Shown here: positions 6,690 to 14,893 of the stretch, one piece after another
Layout of the letters: each line of letters begins with the position of its first letter
Position numbering within the stretch: the first letter of the stretch is position 1
From: a virus
Length of the DNA stretch: 23,105 bases
Reading direction: 5' to 3' (one strand)
Virus record (IMG/VR): IMGVR_UViG_3300030333_001915
Coordinates: 1,972-25,076 of that record
Notes under the pieces: model-generated
The model's input: the letters and a program-made list of their open reading frames with translations, nothing else
The model's database searches: none
What the model was told of the DNA's origin: nothing
Made by a program: the position numbers and the translations under genes

Positions 6690-9600
6690 ATGGTAGACGC
6701 ATCAGACGATTTAATTCTCAAAAGAACAGATACTATTCTTTCAATGCTTCTTTTGAAGGAAGTAGACATACCTGCTTATTCTCAAGCAATTCAGGACAGC
6801 CCTGAAATTGCGGGTAGTGATATGGCAATAGCATCTGCATTAGGTGCTGCTGATTCCCCACCTCCTTATTCAATGAGGGATTTGAATAGTCCAATGACTG
6901 CCACCAGCATGGTAATCCCTGAAAGCATGAATGATTTTCTTTCAGGTCATTCCAAAGTGACTACCGATTATATTCAAGATTGGCCCCAAGCAAATCAAGA
7001 CAATGCATTCGGTGAACACCATCCATTTGGATTCAAATCATCTTGTTGCCCATTACTACACGGGGCTGCACACGGAGACCCCGAATATGTCCACCATATT
7101 ATGAGGGGCGTTGAGAATGATTCCGAGCATTTGAAGAATATAGCGTTGCAGGAGAAAGACAAGTCAATTGTTCCAACCACAGAAATGAATGTAGTAGATT
7201 TCCTTGGATTGCCAATAGAGAGTCAACACGACCTATATGTTCGTGATCGAAACCGCAATTCATTCCTAAATGACGAAGAATACCATGCAAATAAGCGAAC
7301 AGAATTATCTTCATCGTTTGGGATGTTGCCTATGCTATTTGGATTAGAATGGAATACTGAAGGACAGCGTAGTAATTTCATGGACCTTATTGCTCAAATG
7401 GCAGCAACTGAAGACCCAAAGTCATCGGATGCAAAACGCATCGCAAATCAATTTCAGGAAAAAGCAGGTATTTCATGGGGGCGTGCATTGAGAAATTGGC
7501 GTGAAAGATTCACCCCTATGGCATCTTGGTGGCAGCGACCACCTGACCGCCATGGCCCTACTGAACCGCACCCCGGTGGGGATTTGCAGCATTTTATGTC
7601 TCCATGGGTAATGTCTGAAGAAGGCATTTCACCTTCAATGACGTATAGTCATTGGGAACCATATCAGGCATGGGGGGGCGTTGGTCGTTCCATGAGTTCA
7701 TTGGACAGCGTAATGAGTCAGTCCTATCCTGATATTTTCAATGGCGGTTGGATGAATGAAATCCTGATCAGCATGGGTGAGGAAGAAGCAGGGACACACA
7801 ACATAGGTGGTTCACATTTCCCAAGCGCAGTAAATCAGATGGAACCTGATAATCCAATGCGGGCGGCTCTTTCAACAGGTTATGATTCTGATAATGAGTT
7901 TGAACGTAGAAGGGCTATGTGGTCTCATACTTCAAATCAACATCACCTTCACCCAAGCGAAATCTTTGGCATGGGTGGCCGTATTGATGTTCCTAATGAC
8001 GCTTTGATGATGTCGGGTTTAGGTCGTGCTTTGGCGGCTCAAACAGATATGGGTGGACCGAGAGTCGGATTTGGTAGAGAGGAACATCCGTCTTCTACCG
8101 ATGATTATTGGAATGCACATAATGAACACTTCAGGTCAGCGGATAGCCACATTTCTCGTGTTATGCAGCAAATGGCTCAAAAGGTAATTCAGCAATTTGG
8201 TCCTGAAGTTATCAACCCCATGGGTTCTGATGACCCAATGCAACACGCTATTTGTAGGGGCAATCTTCAACAAATTGCTGCTGCTGCCAATCACGCTTTG
8301 CTAAGAATGAATATGGGTGAATCTTACAGGAGTATGGCCCCCGACCAATCTATGAAGAATGTAATGGGTCCTGTTGGTCCGGTATCGCCTGATTCACACG
8401 CAATTGTTCCACCTGTATATGTGAGTGGGGACACTGATGCATGGGGGCATGAAATGCCAGCCAATTTGACTTGGAGGTTTGACCCTGCTCAAGGAGGAAT
8501 ATCCTTCAACATTACAGATTCACCATTTACACTATTGCAGCGAACAGCACATGAAAACCATGTGAAAGCAATATCCCCTTCATTGGTTGGGCCAAATATG
8601 TCTAATCTACCACCAAAGGAAAAGGATGTGAATGCCATATCAGCAGCGGATTCATTTGGATACGCCCCTATACAATCGGGTTCATTGCAGAAGGCAGATG
8701 ATTACGAGCCAACAGGTATTTTTGAAACCATGATTAAACCAGCACATACTGTATATGACCTTGATGACCTATCTACGATCAAAGGATTTAGTGGGGATTG
8801 GGTTGTTCAGAAGATGCCTGAAGGTAAACGAATGCTCATCAAGAAAGAAAACAAGAGAGTAGACCCACATGATTTGCCGCCTAAAATCAAGAAAGCGTTG
8901 AAAGAACGAGAAGGCGATTTTACCATTGATGCATACGTCAAAGGTGATATGCTCAATGTAGTAGATTTGTTAGTTCACAAAGGCACTGATTTGCACATGG
9001 AACCATTAGAGGATAGGTTGAATGCATTACGCACACTATACCATTCAGATGAACATATCCATTTCCCTATGCCTAATTCATGTATTACAACGGATGATAT
9101 TGGACTGAAAAAGGCCGTTGAAGAATTGGGTGGGGCAGGGTTATTGATTCGTGATGCTACATCTACTTTCATCAAAGGTAAGGAGATGCATCCAAAATGG
9201 GTTCATTTCGCTGACGAGGAAATTGCCAAGCATACACCATATGGGCCATTGCCTGAAGTGATGGTAAAAGGAAAGGACATTGTATTGGAATACCCCGGAT
9301 TGTTGAAGCCTGTAATCGTCAAAGGAGAGTTTGATGGTAGATACTCAATGTCCATTGATGAATACGAAGGAACAACGACCCTTATTAAACACGCACGAAC
9401 TCAACTCAAACTTTGGGGACCTGTTGCTATTGAATTATTGAAAGAGGGCGCAGCCGCAGGTGGGGGAACAGTATCATCAACAACAGCAGGAACTTCAAGC
9501 CCAATGCATTCAGCACCTGCGAAAAAGAAGCGACCCCGTAAGCGTGTGAAGATGGAAGAAGACCTTATCCTCCGTGCGCCTGAATTATTGGATGATAGTG

Positions 9601-10181
9601 GTGATCGAGAAGATACTGCTGAAATGATGGTCCACGCACGAAAAGTTCTGACTACTCGTGAAGAGGCAATGTCGTCTGATGAGTTATGCACTGAAGTAAA
9701 GGGATTAACGCCAAAGATGATCGAGGTGTATGGTCCTGAATATGGCATTGAAAGGACTGAAGAAGGAGACAAATGGACAGTCAATGAAGCAATAGATGAC
9801 GACATCATTGAAAACTTCGCATTCCCACGAATGAACCGTGCATCGCCTGACGGTGGTGCTTGGTCAGGTATGCAGGCAGACATTACAGCACCAAGGGGAC
9901 CTACTGAATTAACCAACGATGAAGCAACCACATTCGGTGCTGAAACTGATGATGACGATATGGAAGAGGCTGAAAGGCCCCCACAACCGTATCATTTGCA
10001 GATTAGGGTTGACCCTGAATTGGATGGGGATGCAACACTTGATGTAGAAATGGGTCGTGCTAAACTGAATTACCCATTGAGAAGTCCTCAAGAACAGATG
10101 GTTGAGGAAGAAATTGAAACCAAGGTAAATGCTACCGATGACGTTGTTGATGACGAAATCGAAGAGGATTTATTGGCTTGA
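6690..10181 (+). CDS. Giant protein with divergent DNA-ligase-type nucleotidyltransferase domain
   Basis: The start at 6690 follows GAGGTGGGG; an upstream in-frame start at 6633 lies inside the previous gene and has no such site. The protein is 1163 residues. Residues 1-670 are unlike any family I recognise and are rich in Met, His, Trp and Pro. Residues about 672-900 resemble the adenylation domain of ATP-dependent DNA ligases: WVVQKMPEGKR (K708; motif I KxDGxR with one extra residue and Asp to Glu), IDAYV (about 746-750; motif III), then VVDLLVHKGTDLHMEPLEDR (757-776), very like the ligase FDLLY..G.DL...PL..R segment, and GAGLLIRD (815-822; motif IV with its Glu replaced by Ala816). Motif V lysines appear lost after W837. 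A Lys/Arg patch (KKKRPRKRVK) and an acidic tail follow. It sits where MuF-like or ejected proteins often lie, between portal and protease. Ligase activity is doubtful; DNA or nucleotide binding is the safer inference. Confidence 0.72.
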   Translation: MVDASDDLILKRTDTILSMLLLKEVDIPAYSQAIQDSPEIAGSDMAIASALGAADSPPPYSMRDLNSPMTATSMVIPESMNDFLSGHSKVTTDYIQDWPQANQDNAFGEHHPFGFKSSCCPLLHGAAHGDPEYVHHIMRGVENDSEHLKNIALQEKDKSIVPTTEMNVVDFLGLPIESQHDLYVRDRNRNSFLNDEEYHANKRTELSSSFGMLPMLFGLEWNTEGQRSNFMDLIAQMAATEDPKSSDAKRIANQFQEKAGISWGRALRNWRERFTPMASWWQRPPDRHGPTEPHPGGDLQHFMSPWVMSEEGISPSMTYSHWEPYQAWGGVGRSMSSLDSVMSQSYPDIFNGGWMNEILISMGEEEAGTHNIGGSHFPSAVNQMEPDNPMRAALSTGYDSDNEFERRRAMWSHTSNQHHLHPSEIFGMGGRIDVPNDALMMSGLGRALAAQTDMGGPRVGFGREEHPSSTDDYWNAHNEHFRSADSHISRVMQQMAQKVIQQFGPEVINPMGSDDPMQHAICRGNLQQIAAAANHALLRMNMGESYRSMAPDQSMKNVMGPVGPVSPDSHAIVPPVYVSGDTDAWGHEMPANLTWRFDPAQGGISFNITDSPFTLLQRTAHENHVKAISPSLVGPNMSNLPPKEKDVNAISAADSFGYAPIQSGSLQKADDYEPTGIFETMIKPAHTVYDLDDLSTIKGFSGDWVVQKMPEGKRMLIKKENKRVDPHDLPPKIKKALKEREGDFTIDAYVKGDMLNVVDLLVHKGTDLHMEPLEDRLNALRTLYHSDEHIHFPMPNSCITTDDIGLKKAVEELGGAGLLIRDATSTFIKGKEMHPKWVHFADEEIAKHTPYGPLPEVMVKGKDIVLEYPGLLKPVIVKGEFDGRYSMSIDEYEGTTTLIKHARTQLKLWGPVAIELLKEGAAAGGGTVSSTTAGTSSPMHSAPAKKKRPRKRVKMEEDLILRAPELLDDSGDREDTAEMMVHARKVLTTREEAMSSDELCTEVKGLTPKMIEVYGPEYGIERTEEGDKWTVNEAIDDDIIENFAFPRMNRASPDGGAWSGMQADITAPRGPTELTNDEATTFGAETDDDDMEEAERPPQPYHLQIRVDPELDGDATLDVEMGRAKLNYPLRSPQEQMVEEEIETKVNATDDVVDDEIEEDLLA

Positions 10182-10352
10182 TTTCTGTTCTTCAAGATAT
10201 TCTGCAATAATTTCTTCCCTGAACATATCTTGTAATGGTGCAATGCACCATGGGCATATCGCAATGAATATCCCTCCAATGTGTGCTAAACGCCCATTTG
10301 ATTCTCTAAACTCTCCACCACATACCGAGCAGTCATGCTCTTTTTCGTCCAT
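10170..10352 (-). CDS. Minus-strand small zinc-ribbon protein
   Basis: This is the only convincing gene on the minus strand. It encodes 60 residues with two CxxC pairs, C8/C11 (CSVCGG) and C33/C36 (CPWC), 21 residues apart, then a C-terminal acidic helix (FREEIIAEYLEEQ). Reading upstream on the minus strand, GGAGGG lies directly before the ATG, a strong ribosome site. It fills the otherwise empty gap between 10181 and 10435, and its 3' end overlaps the end of the giant gene by 12 nt, tail to tail. A TATA-like box about 50 nt upstream could drive it. It may be a small DNA- or protein-binding regulator; that role is inferred from size and fold only. A + strand frame over the same bases (10129-10365) has no such signals. 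Confidence 0.72.
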   Translation of the reverse strand: MDEKEHDCSVCGGEFRESNGRLAHIGGIFIAICPWCIAPLQDMFREEIIAEYLEEQKSSQ

Positions 10353-10399
10353 AGCCCTCCGATAGACATACAGTTCTTAAGATCAACTGACTTTCCTAT

Positions 10400-10411
10400 C
10401 CATTTATATGG
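10400..10411. promoter_or_regulatory. Candidate bidirectional TATA element
   Basis: CCATTTATATGG is A/T-rich and nearly palindromic. Read on the minus strand it gives ATATAAAT and on the plus strand TTTATATG, both close to the archaeal TATA consensus. A start about 25 nt away would give a leader of about 28 nt with a ribosome site for the minus-strand zinc-ribbon gene, and a nearly leaderless message for the protease and capsid genes starting at 10435. No clear purine-rich BRE flanks it, so the call is tentative. Confidence 0.4.
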
Positions 10412-10434
10412 AAAGACATTATTCTCGGTGGTCA

Positions 10435-11778
10435 ATGGCGAACCAAATCATGGCTACACCTGCTATCAGAACCACAGGGTTCTCGGCGGTTGGTAGTGAT
10501 TTTATTCTAAAGGCGTCAGAAGGTAATGACCTATTCATTGCAGGATACGCAAGTGTGGATATGGTAGACAAGCAGGGAGACCGAATCCCAGCATCTGCAC
10601 TATCAAAGGCATTTAGCAAGTTCATGGGCAACAAGGCATTCCGAAATGTCCAATTGGCACACAGCGGCATTCAAGTCGGTGAAGTCGTGGACAACTACAC
10701 AGATTCTGAAGGACGAGTGTGGAAATCAGAAGTGGATGAGCATGGACTCTTTGTCGTATGCAGAATCCGTGACGACATCCAAAAGGCTCGTGAAGTTCAG
10801 AAGCAGGTTCGCAATGGCGACCTGAAAGCATTCTCAATCGGTGGTCAAGCACTCTTTAGAGTGACTAAGACAACCCCTGAACATGGGACACACAGGGAAA
10901 TCACCGATTTAGAACTGCACGAGATTACCTTGTGCAAAAAGGGCATCAACCCGGAGGCCCGATATACAATCCTTAAGATGGACCAAGGAGATGAAGAAAT
11001 GAGCGCAAATAGTGAGACATTGACCGAAATAAGAGACAGCCTAAGCCGTGTGCTAAAGCATATCGAGACCGAAGAACCTGCACCTGTGGAAGAAGCAGTA
11101 GTTAAAACTGATCAGCCACAAGTAGATGAAAGAGGTGCGATTGCATATATCGACACGCTTGAGAAGTTTGCACATGAGCAGGGAATTAACCTCGATGCTC
11201 TCCGTGGACACTTCGGTCTTGAGAAAGCATACCTACAAGAAGGAAGCGGCGGATACAGCCACCGTGGACAGGGCGACATGGAAGGAAGCGGAGAATCTGC
11301 ATCTGAACCATCCTACCCTGCATTGCCTTCTGCAAGCGGCAATCAGAACGTGATCAAGCAGACAGGTAGCCGAATGAACATGAATGCACCTTCAGGAAAC
11401 AAGAACGTCATCAAGTCAGGACTCAACCTTACCCCTGAATCCCTTGAGCGAGGATACCGTGCTTACGCATCCATTCGTGATGAAGAAGCAGTCAAGTCCC
11501 TCGTTGAAAAGGAATGGAAGGAACGCTATGATGTTGAGACCCAGCAGGCATTGGAAGTTCAGAAAGCCAATGACTTCGGTGGTCAAATCCAAGCACTACG
11601 CCAAGAGATTTCATCATTGAAGGCAGAAAATACAGATTTACAGAAGTCCGTAGTCGCTGAACCAGCAACTACCAGCGTTCGTGTTCCTACACATGAGGAA
11701 TACCAAGCAATGGGCAATGGCCTTGACGGATGGATTGCGGCAGAAGATTTGGCACGGAGGGCCTTGAGAGGCGAGTAA
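10435..11778 (+). CDS. Prohead maturation protease fused to a scaffold-like domain
   Basis: The ATG at 10435 follows CGGTGGTC; an upstream in-frame ATG at 10408 lies within the TATA-like box. The 447-residue protein opens with an HK97-type (peptidase S78 family) prohead protease. FIAGYASVDMVDKQGDRI (34-51) is the typical first strand, H76 in QLAHSG and S134 in KAFSIGG are the likely catalytic pair, and E163 in LELHEITLC is the likely third residue. These proteases digest the scaffold and capsid N-arms from inside the prohead. Residues from about 185 onward are long, polar and helical, ending in a coiled coil (IQALRQEISSLKAENTDLQ), as in scaffold domains. Such protease-scaffold fusions are known in HK97-like viruses. 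It directly precedes the capsid gene. Confidence 0.9.
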   Translation: MANQIMATPAIRTTGFSAVGSDFILKASEGNDLFIAGYASVDMVDKQGDRIPASALSKAFSKFMGNKAFRNVQLAHSGIQVGEVVDNYTDSEGRVWKSEVDEHGLFVVCRIRDDIQKAREVQKQVRNGDLKAFSIGGQALFRVTKTTPEHGTHREITDLELHEITLCKKGINPEARYTILKMDQGDEEMSANSETLTEIRDSLSRVLKHIETEEPAPVEEAVVKTDQPQVDERGAIAYIDTLEKFAHEQGINLDALRGHFGLEKAYLQEGSGGYSHRGQGDMEGSGESASEPSYPALPSASGNQNVIKQTGSRMNMNAPSGNKNVIKSGLNLTPESLERGYRAYASIRDEEAVKSLVEKEWKERYDVETQQALEVQKANDFGGQIQALRQEISSLKAENTDLQKSVVAEPATTSVRVPTHEEYQAMGNGLDGWIAAEDLARRALRGE

Positions 11779-11799
11779 TCGCATCCTAAACCTGATGAA

Positions 11800-11812
11800 A
11801 AAAGGAGATGAA
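11800..11812 (+). promoter_or_regulatory. Strong ribosome binding site of the capsid gene
   Basis: AAAAGGAGATGAA precedes the capsid gene. GGAG ends 9 nt before the ATG at 11817. The ATG inside this element (11808) is in frame but abuts the GGAG, so 11817 is the better start. The same 13-base string occurs before the next gene. Confidence 0.7.
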
Positions 11813-11816
11813 AAAT

Positions 11817-12986
11817 ATGAGTGGATCAAGAGGATACCTACGAACAATTGAGGATATGGAACGCCTATACTACGGTGCAGGCGCAGGACAGAACGCTTGG
11901 GCATACAGCGGAACAGACCTATTGAAGGCTGATTCCCCATTGATGTCCACCACAAGTGGAACATATCAAGCAATCTTTGGCCGAAAAGTATGGTCGCAAC
12001 TGAATCAAGAGTTTAACGCATTCAGTATCATGCCTAAGAAGCCATGGGAGAAGAGTGGTTGGAGAGTCGTGACTGCAAAGCCTGATGCAACAAAAGGCGG
12101 CGGAGTCCCTGAAAATGCAACTCTACCGGACACAACCAAGCCAACTTTCCTACACGTCAACGACAAACCACGCACAGTGGCACACACGTTTGACCTAACA
12201 GAAACAGCAATGTTCCTTGCAGACAAGGATGATGGTCTTGGCGATGCTCGTGCAGTCATGAAGATGGAAATGGCAAAGCACCACGCTGAAACAATCAACA
12301 AGATGCTTCTGAAGGATATTCAGTATCGCAGCACCACTTTGAATGATTTCGATTCTATTGATCGTATCACTTCTTCACCTAAGATTGAGAAGGCTTCAAC
12401 ATTCGGTGATGTAGCAGCAGGAGACCACGACCTATACAACGTCAGTCGCCCTGAAGGTGCAACACAGCAATGGTATGATGCAAATGTCGATGCAGGTGCA
12501 GCAGGCGCAGAACGCCCACTCACTTTGAACATCCTTGACGGAATGTTCCGAAGCGTATGGGAACGTGGTGGTCAGCCTAAAGTCATCCTAACAGGATATG
12601 ATACTCTTGAGAAGATTCAGCAATTGCTACAACCACAGCAAAGATTCACAGAAATGAAGAAGGTAGTTCCCGGCGTCAATGGCGTAAAGGGTGTTCCCGG
12701 TATGGAAGCAGGATTCATCGTGGCAACCTACAATGGTGTCCCGATCATCCCATCCAAGGACGTTTACAGTGAAGGTGGGTCCGGCATCAGCCGTCTATAC
12801 TACCTCGACACTGACTACACTTACTTCTGCACAGCAAAGCCAACTCTCTACCACGAGTCAGGAATTGAAACAGGAGACCCGTTCGGTATCAACCGTCTTG
12901 GTCAGATGGGAATGTTCCACACAATGGGCAACCTATGGCAACTGTTCTTCGGCGCACACGGGAAGGTGAGAGACCTAAGTGCTTGA
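11817..12986 (+). CDS. Major capsid protein, HK97 fold
   Basis: This 389-residue protein follows the protease, as expected for the shell subunit. An N-terminal arm (residues 1-60) precedes an E-loop-like segment (about 77-112, WRVVTAKPDATKGGG and onward). A strongly helical stretch at about 143-166 (ARAVMKMEMAKHHAETINKM) fits the long spine helix of the P-domain. A later segment, GMFRSVWERGGQPKVILTG, matches the A-domain style seen in capsid proteins of archaeal head-tail viruses, and the C-terminus has IVATYNGVPIIPS followed by strands. There is no long scaffold domain in the protein itself, consistent with scaffold being supplied by the gene upstream. The strong ribosome site fits high expression. 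Assignment is by fold pattern plus position. Confidence 0.88.
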   Translation: MSGSRGYLRTIEDMERLYYGAGAGQNAWAYSGTDLLKADSPLMSTTSGTYQAIFGRKVWSQLNQEFNAFSIMPKKPWEKSGWRVVTAKPDATKGGGVPENATLPDTTKPTFLHVNDKPRTVAHTFDLTETAMFLADKDDGLGDARAVMKMEMAKHHAETINKMLLKDIQYRSTTLNDFDSIDRITSSPKIEKASTFGDVAAGDHDLYNVSRPEGATQQWYDANVDAGAAGAERPLTLNILDGMFRSVWERGGQPKVILTGYDTLEKIQQLLQPQQRFTEMKKVVPGVNGVKGVPGMEAGFIVATYNGVPIIPSKDVYSEGGSGISRLYYLDTDYTYFCTAKPTLYHESGIETGDPFGINRLGQMGMFHTMGNLWQLFFGAHGKVRDLSA

Positions 12987-13007
12987 TTGCATTCTATGGA
13001 GAATAAC

Positions 13008-13020
13008 AAAAGGAGATGAA
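13008..13020 (+). promoter_or_regulatory. Strong ribosome binding site shared with the capsid gene
   Basis: AAAAGGAGATGAA is identical to the 13 bases before the capsid gene. GGAG ends 10 nt before the ATG at 13026. The repeated leader suggests matched high expression of capsid and the small protein that follows. Confidence 0.65.
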
Positions 13021-13025
13021 GAAAA

Positions 13026-13409
13026 ATGGCAGTAGTGAATAATATCGAAGAAACAACCGCAACTATCGTATTGGATGAAAATATGTGGATGGGAACCCGT
13101 GACGGTTCCACCGCATGGCTCAATGGCATTGCAGGCACAAGTGCAGGTCAGGCAGAAGGTGGCGTCAAGATGTGCGTCATTGAAGTCGATTGTGCTGCAC
13201 AGGATACCGACACAAGCATTGATTTGGGAACCACAGCAATCGCTGGTCTTTCAGGAACCGTAGTCCTTGCACTTCTAAGTGTGATCAACACCGAGACAGT
13301 AGCAAAGCCACCCCTGAACTTGGGACACACAGGAGACACATTGTCTTTCAAGACCCATGCAACCGCAGGTGCTAACCAACTACACAGAATTGTATTCTTG
13401 TATGCTTGA
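13026..13409 (+). CDS. Small beta-rich protein, candidate capsid decoration protein
   Basis: The 127-residue product sits directly after the capsid gene and shares its ribosome-site sequence, suggesting it is made in similar amounts. It looks beta-rich, with alternating hydrophobic strands such as VKMCVIEVDCAAQDTD, GTVVLALLSVINTET and LHRIVFLYA, and small Gly/Thr/Ala turns. No membrane segment or signal peptide is seen. Genes in this position often encode decoration (cement) proteins or small head proteins; here that is inferred from place and composition. The exact family is not recognised. Confidence 0.75.
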   Translation: MAVVNNIEETTATIVLDENMWMGTRDGSTAWLNGIAGTSAGQAEGGVKMCVIEVDCAAQDTDTSIDLGTTAIAGLSGTVVLALLSVINTETVAKPPLNLGHTGDTLSFKTHATAGANQLHRIVFLYA

Positions 13410-13419
13410 GGTGAGCCAA

Positions 13420-13902
13420 GTGGCTCTAAGGCTCATCTATACAGGTGCAAGACCATATGCGGAATTGACCCACAACAAATTACCCCATCCTATTGGGTTT
13501 TCTCGTGGGGAAGAACGTGATGACGTTCCTGACGAGTTCATCAAGGAAATTATCATTCCATTGATAGACAATGGCGGAACGGCATGGAAGGTTGTAGATA
13601 CACCAACTGATACTGAAGGCCAAGCAAAGGCAATGTTAGATGTTGTTCAAGAAACCCCTGTTGTTGAAGAAACCCCTGTTGAAGAACCAGCAGTCGAGGA
13701 AGAACCAGCAGCACCCGTTGATGATCAAACCGAGGCAATGCAGAATGCTCTTGAAGAACAATTCAGTGAAAGGATGACGAGGGCGCAAATGATGTCGTGG
13801 TGTAGAAGCAATGGCATTGCTACTGCTACAACAGATACCAAGGCATCTTTGACTGCTAAGGCCCAAGCATTCCTAAATGGTGATGCTGGGGTTGATGCCT
13901 AA
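13420..13902 (+). CDS. Small head-region protein with Glu/Pro linker and SAP-like tail
   Basis: The GTG at 13420 is preferred because GAGGTGA lies just upstream. An ATG at 13402 is also possible but lacks a ribosome site, and a start at 13357 would overlap the previous gene by 53 nt. The 160-residue product has three parts. Residues 1-60 begin LRLIYTGARPYAEL and continue with a charged VPDEF-type segment, like small domains found in phage head-region proteins. A Glu/Pro/Val-rich linker follows (repeats of EETPVEEPAVEEE). The C-terminal 45 residues, with MTRAQMMSWCRSNGI and KASLTAKAQAFL, look like a SAP-type helix-extended-helix DNA-binding motif. It could be a head fibre or a DNA-binding virion protein; function is unproven. 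Confidence 0.7.
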   Translation: MALRLIYTGARPYAELTHNKLPHPIGFSRGEERDDVPDEFIKEIIIPLIDNGGTAWKVVDTPTDTEGQAKAMLDVVQETPVVEETPVEEPAVEEEPAAPVDDQTEAMQNALEEQFSERMTRAQMMSWCRSNGIATATTDTKASLTAKAQAFLNGDAGVDA

Positions 13903-14486
13903 TGGGAATCACAAAGAACAGCATTGATGACGGAGAAGGACGCTATGCGTCAAGAACCCGTGTTAATCGCATCGTCTATGAATGGTCTCAAGATGACCTC
14001 GCAGGCTCGGATATGGTAATGGCACAATTGCCCGGAATGAATGGTGAAATCCACACTATTTATCTTGATGTTAGTGCAAGCAAACTCGATAGTAATGCTG
14101 ATGCTGATACAATAAAGGGCAGTTTATCAATCCAAGCCCCCCTTATAACCGTTGGAGGATTGCCAATGGACCTATGCAACCCGATCACAAACCTTGATTT
14201 TACCAACAAGGTCGCTGGTCGATACTATACGTTCCAAACAACAGAAGGTTCGCAACAAGGAACAATGGACCACGCTCTATCTGTATCGCCCGGATTGTCG
14301 GGACATTCAACAACCCCTGCCGCCCCTAAAGTGGCTAATGCAGCAGGGGCTGCGACTGCAATCGGTGCAAATCAGGCATGGACCGGCAGGGTTGCAGGTG
14401 GAATGATAGTCATGCTCTCTATATCGGGTGGCACGGTTTGGGCGGCAGACACGGGTGCAATAAGGCTCATCATTCACTATTCTTGA
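13902..14486 (+). CDS. Beta-rich virion protein, unknown function
   Basis: The ATG shares its A with the upstream stop (TAATG). The 194-residue product is rich in Gly, Ala, Thr and beta-type strands (EIHTIYLDVSAS, AGRYYTFQTTEGS, GMIVMLSISGGTV) and ends in a strand, IRLIIHYS. There are no Cys pairs or catalytic motifs. Position after the capsid gene and composition fit a minor capsid, decoration or head-fibre protein, but no family is recognised. Confidence 0.72.
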   Translation: MGITKNSIDDGEGRYASRTRVNRIVYEWSQDDLAGSDMVMAQLPGMNGEIHTIYLDVSASKLDSNADADTIKGSLSIQAPLITVGGLPMDLCNPITNLDFTNKVAGRYYTFQTTEGSQQGTMDHALSVSPGLSGHSTTPAAPKVANAAGAATAIGANQAWTGRVAGGMIVMLSISGGTVWAADTGAIRLIIHYS

Positions 14487-14531
14487 GTAAATACACTTAA
14501 ATGAAAAAACACATACAAAGGTTTGATTCAC

Positions 14532-14879
14532 ATGGCATTGACGGTAGTGCAAAACGGAAGAACGAACGTATCAGGGAACAGATTGACTGTATCTTTGAGC
14601 GCAGCAACAGATGACGCAACTTGGAACGCAGGTGGAGAAGCATTCGATGCAACATCATATGTTGCTAACCCCGAAATGGTTCACATCGAAAACAATTCAG
14701 GATACGTCTTTGAATATGATGCAACAAACAAGAAAATCAAGGCATATATCCAAAGCCATGTTCGTGATGATGGAGGTGGGGCATCAGCAGCAGCCGTGAC
14801 CCTCGCTATGGTAGAAGCAACAGGAAAAGACCTACGGGCAGTTCCTATCAAAATCATGATCACAGGCGGGCGAGCCTGA
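14532..14879 (+). CDS. Small beta-rich virion protein, candidate head decoration
   Basis: The start at 14532 has AAAGGT at 14517-14522 with 9 nt spacing; an in-frame TTG at 14523 is less likely. The 115-residue product contains MVHIENNSGYVFEYDATNKK followed by a short strand and ends in VPIKIMITGGRA. Short beta proteins of this style occur in many marine phages close to the capsid gene as suspected capsid-associated proteins. That resemblance is from general pattern, so the role is tentative. It closes the head block. Confidence 0.72.
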   Translation: MALTVVQNGRTNVSGNRLTVSLSAATDDATWNAGGEAFDATSYVANPEMVHIENNSGYVFEYDATNKKIKAYIQSHVRDDGGGASAAAVTLAMVEATGKDLRAVPIKIMITGGRA

Positions 14880-14893
14880 AGGGGCTGGCCTAA

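Noticed and set aside
9401-9931. 176-residue minus-strand open frame
   Set aside because: It lies wholly opposite the giant gene, has no ribosome site or motif, and its composition is what the antisense of that coding sequence would give.
6690-10181. Functional ATP-dependent DNA ligase
   Set aside because: Motifs IV and V lack key residues, motif I is irregular, and the context is structural, so only a ligase-like fold is claimed.
10129-10365. 78-residue plus-strand frame over the intergenic gap
   Set aside because: It overlaps the giant gene, has no ribosome site, and is antisense to the zinc-ribbon gene, which has clear CxxC pairs and GGAGGG.
14487-14531. Possible TATA box (ACTTAAATG) in the 45-nt gap before the gene at 14532
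   Set aside because: A/T-rich but weak match, no BRE, and the gap is short in a co-directional run; ordinary spacing with a ribosome site explains it.
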